Assembly: GCA_023376005.1 (NCBI GenBank)
Contig: CM042138.1
Location: 91,409,276-91,473,275 of the forward strand
Origin: Doryteuthis pealeii
Lineage: Eukaryota; Mollusca; Cephalopoda; Myopsida; Loliginidae
Direction: 5' to 3'
DNA length: 64,000 nucleotides
Part shown: in pieces, positions 54,482-64,000 of the stretch
Layout of the letters: each line of letters begins with the position of its first letter
Numbering within the stretch: position 1 is the first letter of the stretch
Position numbers and translations under genes: made by a program
Notes under the pieces: model-generated
Told to the model about the DNA's origin: nothing
Databases searched by the model: none
Seen by the model: only the letters and a program-made list of their open reading frames with translations

Positions 54482-55329
54482 TACTTATGACCTGAGATCT
54501 TCGAATAATTTTACGTAAAATACACAAAACACGATCCACCTGTTTGTTTAGTTATTTATCTATTTATTTTTAATGCACACTAGCAGGACCTGTGTAATAC
54601 CAAAGTATAATTATTACTACGTTTGATATGTTTACTTAAGAGTTATTGCCAAAATAGTTCAATATACAAAAATGATAATCTAATTTAACTCTTTCTCCCT
54701 ATTTTTATTTTACTTTTTTTCTTCTATTCATCTTTTCAAATGTTGATTGAAAAGATTAGTGTTATTAGTTTCCGGTACGCTCACCCCCTCTATCTTTCCT
54801 CTAGTAGTCTCTTTTTATTTTTTCTGTGCAGCATGTCCCCTTTCTTCCCTTTCTTACTTTATAATCAAAATGGATGGTCCATTATTTAGCTGAGTGAAGA
54901 CATTCCCACACAAAAAAAAAAAAAAAAATCGGGTGGATAAGGAACACAAGATAACCAGGATTATATTTCTACGTTCATCTTGTGTGTTTTGGACGGTGTG
55001 ATTTTAACCAGAGGGTGTTGCAAGATGATAACGATCGTGCAAATAAGGAATACGACTATTAATATATAGATTGTTTTAATGTTGAATGATCTACCCTAAT
55101 AATTAATTAAAGAAAAACAACCCGGCATAAAAAAAAAAAATACACTCAATTACAGTAAGAATTGATAACTTTTAAATAAAATATCTTTTTTTTTGGTTCT
55201 AAACATACAGAAAAAAAAAAGATTAAAAAATTCTTGTTGAAATTTGTTTACAAAAAAGAAATGAACTGAAAAAAATGTCACGTGACCTATCTTAGTATTG
55301 AAGGGTATTGTTGATGAAAAGAAAATTTT

Positions 55330-55480
55330 CAAACATCTGTGAATTATCTGATTTTAATAAAATGTCCAACATCTGGTGAATTATGATTTAATAAAAATGT
55401 CCAACAATCTGTGAATTATCTTGATTTAATAAAATGTTCCAACAAATCTGTGAATTATCTGATTTTTAATAAAATGTCCG
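55330..55480 (+). repeat. Contracted 37-bp satellite (about 4 units)
   Basis: Units ATCTGTGAATTATCTGATTT...AAAATGTCC as in 43448-45533, with several indels, between the same flanks (TTTTCAAAC on the left, TCCGATCCGGTTAACC on the right). Confidence 0.9.
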
Positions 55481-58400
55481 ATCCGGTTAACCTATAGGCC
55501 ATTGCAAGCTACTGTTTAAGGAGCGGTGTTTTAACTGTTTTAAATACATACAGCTGTGTATATTACTTTACCGATCACCAGAGAGATCAAGTCTGTAAAA
55601 AGATGATCTTTTGCGTTATGTTGGCCGGTGAAAGTTTATTAAAGTCACTCCTAAAGAGCTCTACCGGGTTTACGGGAGCATATAATAAGACACGTGTTTC
55701 GGCGTTTCACGTTCTCGCCTCTTCAGTGTGGCTAGAGGCAACAATATAATAAGTATAGTATATATATAATATATATATATATATATATGTGTGTGTTGTG
55801 TGTGTGTGTGTGGTGTGTGTGAGTGGTTGAATTAAACAAAAAGACACATCTCCTGTTAAACAATTTATTTGTGATTTTTTTTTTTGTGAATTTTCAATTT
55901 TCTGGCCAACTATTTAATATTTGGGTGGAATTCGTGGATTAGTCTACCATATCCTGATTACTTTCGGCACTTCGAAGTGCCATCATCAGGGGTGATATGT
56001 TCCAATTTTTCAAATTATATTAATGGATGTGGAGGCTGGAAGGAGAGAGAATTGATGGGAAAGGTGCTATAGGCATTTTTTAAAATGTTGTGTACTGCAT
56101 TGGAAATTATTTTGTTTAAGGATGGTTTGTATTGTTTTATGTATAAAGCTTCTAGCATTTGGAGTTTTTGTTTATTTTTTCTTTGTGCAGAATGTGTGTA
56201 TTTTCCATTAGGATATTTCGGTTATTAGAGTGGGGGCATGAATTTAATTTTAGGTGTTGTGATGATGGCACTTCGAAGTGCCGAAAGTACTCGGGACATG
56301 AACTTTGGTGGGACTAATCCACGCAATGCCACTAAAATTAAAAAGTTGACCTGAAAAATTAGAAAAATCACAAATAAAATTGTTAAACAGATGTGTCTTT
56401 TGTGTAATCAACATGCATAAATGAAAGAATGCTGCCAAAATACACACACTACACAACATATATATACATATATATATAAAATAAAAAAAAAATGGGACTC
56501 TCCCGTCGATTTTCGACGTATGAGGGTTAATGCACACAATGAAACTCGCACACAGGGATTTGTTTATAGTGGTGAAGGTTATATGTGTTGGACCAATGCC
56601 ACACTTTTTGGCACAGTCGATAGAGAAGAATTGGAGGTTCAAGGGTTGCCACAAACCCAATCAACGATCAAGGAGCACCAGGAATTTTGGAATCAATAGT
56701 TATCTATCTCCTAGACTGGTTACCTACCCAAGGCTGAAGAACCAGTCTATCTGCCCACTATATTAACCCATTAGCTGGAGGGAGAATATATGGATTGCAT
56801 ACGCGTCTTCCCAAGGGTATTAGCGCTATTGGATGGAAATGCCTGATAGCTCGGTCTGAGGAATGAACCGAATCGACGAGTTCATTTTAAACGGACCACA
56901 TATATATGATATATATATATATATTATATATATTATAAACAACTTTAGGGCTTATTGTTCAGCCGACAGTATATTTGGGAGGATATGTGCTTTTTCATTT
57001 TAGTCAGACCTCATTTTTTGGAAAGGTTAATTCTATTACCTGTAGTAATCACCGCCTAATTATACATAAATGAAACTAACTTTCAAAAAATTAGGTCTGA
57101 ACTAAAATGAAAAAGCACATAATCCCTCCTATATATATATATAATATATATATATGGCATATATATGATATTATATATATATATATATGTATGAAATCAA
57201 AAGGACCTACGCCTACGCACTTACATACACAAATTTAGTAGTTATTTCTCAACCCGTACAAATATTGTCTCCATCACTAACACCACCCAGCAAAGCGGAA
57301 GCCACTAGGGGCCGATAAAGAGCGGACAGCGATGAACACCAAAGACAATACGGTTAAATCATGCCAACACATAAAAAAACACATACAAGGACCCGACAAA
57401 ACAAACACACGAGTAGAGAAAACAAAGAAGAAAGCAGGTCACTAAGAAACACCGCCCCCCCAACCATCTCAACGAGGGTCTCAGCAAGAGATGATTAACA
57501 GCAATAAGTAGGGATGTAATCGACGCCATATAGACCGGATCAGCCCAGTCTACAGTTCCGAAGAAGTGGTTTAAACATCACCAGAAAATTTAAAGAGAAT
57601 AAAACGAAACTTAACATTCAAAAATTGAGTTACTTATATTTCGCAACTAATGCTTCATGACTAAATCCCAAAAAATATATATTAAAGATATATATATATA
57701 ATATATATTACATATATACATATATGTACATACATATATATATATATTATATATATATATATATAGATATATATATATTTACATATATATATATATATAC
57801 ATTTATAATTTACATATTATATATACATATATATACACATATATATATATATACACATATATATACAATATATAACACACATATATATGCGTTATATATA
57901 TACATATATAACATTATATATACATATATATATAATACAATATACAATATATAATATATTACATATATATATATTACAATATATATCATATACATATTAT
58001 GTATACATAATATATAACATTATATATATATATATAATATATATATATATAATACATTTATTAATATATATATATATATATTAAACAAAATGGTACAATA
58101 AGAAACCCAGTCGTAGTTTCCACCATAATGGATTCTTCAAGGGTTAAATCCACTGAATTAATCGAGGTACCGAGTTCTCCCAAAATTTGTCGGCTAAAAA
58201 AAAACCATATCATAAACACACCGCGTTTTGTTTTACTGTCTAACTGTCGTGCACAGAAGTCACTAAACAAAACGAAAAATCTAAGAAAGTACCGGTTAGT
58301 GCAGAGGTTTAGATACTCGCCTGTCCCAGCCTTGACAGTCGGTTTCGAATCACGAAAGGCGTTTTTTCGATCTATAATTTTGCTGATTGAGCCCTATTAG

Positions 58401-59264
58401 GCCGAAATGTACATACAGAGATTTGATTTTTCTCGATTTGTTTAGCCTTACATTTAAAATAGGTATACCGCCTAATTAATTAATTTTCATTAATAACTTT
58501 CAAATGCAGTTACGACTTCAATTAAGCAAATATTCTCCCAAAAATTGTCGGCTAAAAAAACCTTATCATAAACACGCCGCGTGTGTATTTACTTTCTCAA
58601 TACTGTCGGTGTACAGAAGTCACTATAAATGAATAGAAACCTAATTTCTAAACAAAACGAAAAATCTGAAAGTCCGGTTAGTTTAGAGGTTACGATACTC
58701 GCCTGTTCAGCTTGACAGTTCGGGTTTCGAATCACAACATCAGTCGGGGTCTTTCTTGATGTTGATTTTGAGGCTATCACAAGCGGATGTAAAGAAAAAA
58801 TAATAGTTAACAGATGGTATTTGTTTGTTAACAAATAAGACCATTGTTACTTATTATTTTTTTTCTTTACACCTGCATTGTTATCAGCCCTCAAAAATCA
58901 ACTTTCCAAAACCAATATATACACAAGTACTTCAAGCAAATTTATAAAACCTTATATATTAATATATATAATATATAATATATATTATATATATTATATA
59001 TATAATATATTCAAAATTCTTTCCGGCCACCCTCACTCTTGCTCCACTTATGGCCTCATCTGCAAGTCGCGCTGGACTGAGAACTCGCAATCGCCATAAA
59101 CATTTCAGCTGATTTTGCTTTTAAGACACTTCATACCTCGAAATCGACGGGAGAGTCCATCATATATATATATATAATATAATATATATTATAATATATA
59201 TATTATATATTATATATATATATATATAATTATATATAATAGTATATTTATATATTATATATAG

Positions 59265-59820
59265 TTATTTTACACATTTGTGTCTCATGAAAAAAACAAA
59301 ATATACGCGATTTTTACACCTCCGAAAGATATTCACGAACACTACAAAAAAATTTACGCTACACCCACAAACTTTTTTGAAACTTAACTCTCTTTCAATT
59401 GTGCTGTGGACATGTAAACAACGTTAATAGCTGCGATTATATTTTGATACATTTTTTGTAATCTCTTACACTTTTTTATATATTTACACCAAACTCTTTT
59501 GAGTTTATTTTCGGATTAAAAAATGCTTCTTACTTCTGTTTTAAAAATAATAAATTTATTTTTATTTTTGAAAGCAGTATGCGCATTTTAAAAATTCAAG
59601 GCATTCAGCGTTGTGTTTGTACCCCCTATTTCTCTTCCAACGGTTTTTTATCCCTCCTTCTTTCATATATTTTTTGCTCGTTGATGATGACCCTTCTACT
59701 AAGGCGTCCGAAACAGATTCTGTCAGCAGATAATAATTACTAAATTGTTTTTTTCAAAATGCGTTAAATTCATATACGGATTTTTACACCTCCGAAGATA
59801 TTCTATGAACAGCTACTCAA
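59265..59820 (+). mobile_element. Retrozyme-like insertion absent from segment A, with direct repeats and an HHR-like motif
   Basis: It sits within a TA array that is uninterrupted at the matching position of segment A (about 49400-49445). Its ends share GATTTTTACACCTCCGAA (59310 and 59780), direct repeats about 470 bp apart, as in one-and-a-bit copies of a tandem unit. Between them, 59675-59728 has a hammerhead-like fold (separate entry). No coding sequence. Confidence 0.65.
59675..59728 (+). ncRNA. Hammerhead-like ribozyme with C3-to-T change
   Basis: TGCT-cg (stem I), TTGATGA in place of CTGATGA, GAC-c-CTT-CTACT-AAG-gc-GTC (stem II), GAA, ACAGATTCTGT (4-bp stem III with ATT loop), C, AGCA, which pairs with TGCT. 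Apart from the first core base, all invariant residues are present. Because segment B shows many apparent sequencing errors, the C3 change may or may not be real. Confidence 0.55.
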
Positions 59821-59864
59821 TATATATAAATACCTAATATTATATATATAGGGTATATATATTA

Positions 59865-59905
<41 letters not shown>

Positions 59906-61210
59906 TATTTTGTTTTCAAGAATTCAAATAAAAGGACCTATTAGAGCGTGTAAGAGCTATATAATCATGTATCTATAAAATTATACGCAAATAGATATGC
60001 GTTTCGTTACCATTGATTTAAGCAACTGAACTATGCGTCTATCATTAGGTTGCTTGCTTTATTGATTGATTGATTTTAACGGCATATCAACCCTTCTTGG
60101 GTTATGCCGATGACTAACGGTTAGAAAGTAATAATTGCTGTGTATTTATACTTATACTTTTTTTAGTAATTGGTTTTAATAATGTTTTAGCACTATTGAG
60201 GGTCATTTTTACCGGTTATTGATTAAGTTCATGTCTATATTCTTAATCATCTGGATACAGGTAAATCATCAGGATAAACGTTCGAATGTAAGCAGCGAAT
60301 TGATTTAGAACTTATAATTAGCGAGAGGATGAACCGTCTTCGTCTTACCCAAATACGCACGCACAGAAATTATATAATATATATATATATAATATATATA
60401 TTATATATATATAATATTATATAATATATACTCTACTCGACAATTCTTTTCGGACGAAGTTTTTGTTCGATCCTTTCTAACTGTGTAGCCATCTTTAATA
60501 TCTGGGTGGAATTGGTGTGCAAATCCACTATATCCTTATATTCTACAAACTTGTAAGCCCCCCTCGCCTCTACAAAATTTTACTGCCACTGTTCGTTTAA
60601 ATGGAACTTGTGGACCCCTCTTCCTACTAATCGCCTACTGCTACTGCTCGTTTTAAAAGCGAGACCAACGCGAAAACATTCCACCAGTTTCACACTCTGA
60701 TGATGACACAAAAACGTGCAGAAAGCGCTCGTGAAAGAACTTTGGCGGATTGCTACACCAATTCTATCCAAATATTAAAAGATGGACAGACCAGTTTAGA
60801 AAGGATCGAACAAAAAACTCCTCCGACAAGAATTGTCAGTAGAGTTTAACAAAATTGTGTTTAAAAGAAAAAAATCTGCCAAAATATACAGCGATCTATG
60901 TATTTATCAGTTTAAAACACCGCTCCTTAATGGTAGCTGTCGACGGCCGACAGAGTAAGGAACCGGGCTGATGAAAAGTCTGAAGTCACCCATAGACAAC
61001 ACCATTAAGTCAAGGGTCCAGGAGGAAAGCGGATGGACATCAAACCACCGGCAAAAGAAACGGGTATAAACAACATCTTCGGGGAAAGCCTTCACACGTG
61101 ACATCTGTTTTCGGGGCTGTTTTCGACATTGGCCTTCGCACTTACAAGAAAGTGCTATAACTTCAAGTGTACGAGAAATATATAGTCTCCCTGAGATTGC
61201 AATACCGATA

Positions 61211-61268
<58 letters not shown>

Positions 61269-61447
61269 ATTATTTGCTGAGGTATAGATTTTAAAGTTTG
61301 AAAGGATTTTTTATTAATAGAAAATTCAACACTGGATTCTACCGCTTGTTGGAAAAATGAATCTGAAACACCTGTTTGACCTTGGGTTGCATCACTTGAT
61401 GACTGCGGGCCTAGTATTTCACCCATCGGTGTGTATTATGAATATAA

Positions 61448-61489
<42 letters not shown>

Positions 61490-62213
61490 AAATTTATAGG
61501 AAAGGTAAGGGCCAATGCAGTTTGGCAACTGTAGTGTCGCAGAAGTTGATTGGTAGCCACTGGATTTCAGCATCACACCACCCTTAAGGACTCCAGCTCC
61601 TGATTTATTTTCGGGGGTCTACTCCCCTAGCCTTTGAATGCCACAGAGGTTCGGTGTCGGACTTCTCCTTGAGTTGATGGGTTGCGCACCAAGGCTAAAG
61701 AGCCCATTCTAACCCATTTTGCGATTTATGCGAGTAGTTAAGAACCCCAATCTTACCACTATCGGTGTTCCTGAAAAAAAGAATTGAGGCTGGGATATGG
61801 TATATTTTGCATTTGTGTATCAAGATAAACAACAGTACCTTTCAGGTCAGTTTTTTGGGGTGGAGGGCAGGATAGTTCTGATGTCACTTTGTTTATACAC
61901 ATGTATACGTGAACCCGCTCGTTCTTGTACCATCGTGTGGTTATACCAAAGCAGTGATTGATATAAGTTACGACTTAGTATAAGTCAACATGCCGTTTAA
62001 GACTTTCAAAAATCCTGTTGTTGGTGTCTAGAGTCTAGGCTTTGTAATATATCTTAGTAGTTTTGGCAAAAAGAAAAAAAAAAGGGGGTGGAGGAGAACG
62101 CTGGTGAGCACTTTAACATGGCAGTGTGGATAAGGCAAAATTAACTAAAAGCAAAGTAGGAATTAGTGAGAGAAATTGATAACGATAAAATAAAATCATT
62201 CCTTAACTGAAAC

Positions 62214-62873
62214 TAGCAAATATATGCACCCCTCCGGCGTGCAAGTATTTAGGTTTTAAGCGTTAATGAAATATCGTATGAATTAGAAGAGTCTAATAAG
62301 AAGGCAGATAACAAAGATATGCTAACAGAGTGGGGTTATAATAAGAAACTTACTGTCCATCCCCACTCCTGTCTTTCATTGCGGGAATTACGTATTTAAA
62401 CAATATAGTTAAATTAGGAAATAAAAAAAAAAAAAAAAAAAAAAAAATGAATAAAATGACAGTGTATTTTTCTTGTAATGGAATTTCATTTAAATTCAAT
62501 TGAAGAGCATTTTTGCTTAATCTTAAAAAAAACCATAAACAAGTTGGAGAGGGAATGAACTAAGTACTAAGCCACACATTTAAATTAAATCACATTTTTA
62601 ATACAATATGCAAATTAGGCCTTCCCATTCACAGCTGCAAAACCGCTATTTTTTGTATATATAAATACAATTGCATGTATTCTGTATGTAGATATGGACA
62701 ACACTAATAAAAAGGTTGACATCAATTTTATTAATCAATTGAAGTTTAGATATAAAATAAAATCATGGGAAATGTGATGTAAAATAACTATGTTAATTGT
62801 TGACTCAATTAGTAATATAGTTTCGGTTACAGACATTAAAAACACACATACTCTCATTATAATAAGATGTGAC
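62214..62873 (+). mobile_element. Family C1 element, insertion absent from segment A
   Basis: Starts CTAGCAAATATATGCACCC and ends CTCTCATTATAATAAGA. The empty site in segment A (51779-51790) reads CTGAAATGTGAC; here it reads CTGAAA-element-TGTGAC. The element therefore entered between A and T with no target duplication, as Helitron-type rolling-circle elements do. The order of inner blocks matches 8014-8780. No protein is encoded; a poly-A run lies at 62424-62447. Confidence 0.75.
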
Positions 62874-63080
62874 TTGTTTGTTGTTACAACTTTATCTGTG
62901 GTATTTTCCAACAAGCGGTAGATTCCAGTGTTGAATTTCTATTAAAAAAGATATAAAACTTCGCTTTTCAAACTTTAAAGTCTATACCTCAGAAAATAAT
63001 TTAATGATAAATCCTTGTAAATATTATAAAAAAGGAATTATTTTAGTTAAAAACTTCAGCTGATTTTATCGTTTACGTGA

Positions 63081-64000
63081 CGTTTTGAATACCCCCGTGG
63101 ACTGAATAAAGGTTGGGTTTCAATGTTCCGTGATGGCTCCTATTTCGACAAGAAGATTTGCGAGTCCGAAAAGAAGTTCCCGAGTCCGAGAAGGTTCCCG
63201 AGTCCGACAAGAAAATGTCTGGAGAAGACCGGAGGGTACATCGACCGAAACGTTGTACAGATTAACAATGAAGATGAGTCCAAATAATACAAATAGTACT
63301 AAAACGTTTTGTTTACTCATTTTTAATGCGTACACGTTTTAACATACATTTTTAAACTAATGTTTTTTCTATTTAACCCATAGATAAGACCATAACAGGT
63401 ACTAACGCTTCGGATCCGAGTGGAGCTGGGAGTAATGGAGAGGAAGGGGTATTTAACTTCTCAAGATGCAGTTAAATCCATACCCTCGACATTAAGACCG
63501 TCAGTCACCGCCTTCTAGCATATATACGATAAAAGAGTGATAGGTGATAGCGCTTGATCTAACCGGCCGATTGATCGGAGGGCCTCCTCCTCCGACCGAC
63601 CGTCTATAACTAATTAAAGGACAAAGGGGGGTGTTGCATGTCATGGACTGCTCAGCCACCAGGGTTCCATCCTTAAGAATGATAGGTCGCCACCCACGGC
63701 CAACTGGTGGCCTTATTGGTGTGGGGGTCTTACCCCTCTGCAGAGGGGACGTCGGTTGTATTGTAACGCCAAAGCCGAGAGAGCTGGGAGAGCAAAATCT
63801 CCGCATTTCAATGAGGAAGTGTTTGACAGTGCAAGGTGTTTGTTGGTTGAAATGTAGATATAGCTATGGAATATAGAAAATAAAAGTAGATCTATTATAA
63901 TAATCAGAGGTATATCTTTAAAAAGAAAGAAAGAAAAACATTACATTTTGGAAATCTTTGAACATCTGACTGTTGACATTCTTGTGTGTTTGACCAGAAA
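63081..64000 (+). repeat. Second copy of 40132-41041, joined to the end of segment B
   Basis: Begins GACGTTTTGAATACCCCCGT and follows 40132-41041 to the window end, with the same small-indel noise as segment B. It includes the minisatellite remnant, the HHR-like motif and the 3' part of family D. The junction with segment B is TTTACGTG|ACGTTTTG, with ACGTTT present at both parental positions (51984 and 40132). Confidence 0.9.

Larger units (their letters stand above)
54482..63080. repeat. Segmental duplication, segment B (partner 42611-51990)
   Basis: Same block order as segment A but shorter overall and peppered with one- and two-base insertions and deletions, many in homopolymers. The satellite is reduced to about four units (55330-55480), and two insertions absent from A are present (59265-59820 and 62214-62873). 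Contained copies: C2 54580-55085; HHR-like 55690-55735; inverted element 55820-56410; SINE 56690-56900; TA/TACATA field 57660-58082; family 1 dimer 58160-58745 with its hammerhead core broken to CTGATTGA (58383-58390); palindrome 58750-58910; second inverted element 60430-60850. Confidence 0.9.

Overview
This is intergenic, repeat-dominated DNA from a metazoan genome. I find no intact host protein-coding gene. Nearly all open reading frames over 60 codons are translated microsatellites (Tyr-Ile from TA arrays, Asn/Ile from ATT, Leu/Ser/Glu/Arg from CT or AG) or fragments of interspersed repeats. The only recognisable protein coding is three retrotransposon relics: a Penelope-like reverse transcriptase/GIY-YIG piece (30490-31180, minus) and two non-LTR retrotransposon C-terminal pieces (23562-23795 and 52640-53020, both minus). 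AT richness, dense (TA)n arrays, tRNA-derived SINEs (one with a Lys-tRNA-like head) and abundant Penelope/hammerhead material suggest a lophotrochozoan invertebrate, perhaps a cephalopod mollusc; that is inference.

The most striking content is hammerhead self-cleaving ribozymes (HHRs). At least three unrelated sequence families carry an intact minimal type I HHR: CUGANGA, stem II, GAA, a very short near-palindromic stem III, a non-G cleavage nucleotide and a complementary stem I. Family 1 (2162-2203 minus, 33208-33249 plus, 48649-48690 plus, with decayed copies near 11.1, 11.6 and 58.4 kb) lies in a roughly 383-bp unit that also has a tRNA-like Pol III promoter and occurs as head-to-tail dimers. 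This resembles schistosome Sm-alpha repeats and metazoan retrozymes. Family 2 (13522-13627 plus, inverted decayed partner near 14.1 kb) has a long interrupted stem I. Family 3 is a clean HHR at 36569-36610. At least six further HHR-like motifs in different sequence contexts are more degraded; one follows the Penelope-like fragment. Many sit inside or against TA arrays and inside palindromes.

Layout: 0-1.25 kb polypyrimidine tract with a SINE; 1.25-5 kb TA arrays, HHR element, 279-bp tandem dimer, 49-bp minisatellite; 5-13 kb Lys-type SINEs, two copies of a CTAGC-starting element, a nested palindrome and a MITE; 11-14.3 kb HHR families 1 and 2; 15-23 kb SINEs, a 21-bp minisatellite and family D repeats; 23-26 kb trinucleotide arrays and a LINE tail; 30-32 kb Penelope fragment; 33-39 kb HHR palindrome, solo LTR, HHR family 3 and more palindromes; 40-42 kb inverted pair of family D; 42.6-52.0 kb segment A with a 2-kb satellite of 37-bp units; 54.5-63.1 kb segment B, a degraded copy of A; 63.1-64.0 kb a second copy of 40.13-41.04 kb.

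Segment B and the final 0.9 kb differ from A by many small indels, lack most of the satellite, carry two extra insertions, and are joined in permuted order. That could be a real duplication (tandem or circle-derived) or an assembly artefact from uncorrected alternative-haplotype reads. No tRNA or rRNA gene, CRISPR array or bacterial-type operon is supported.
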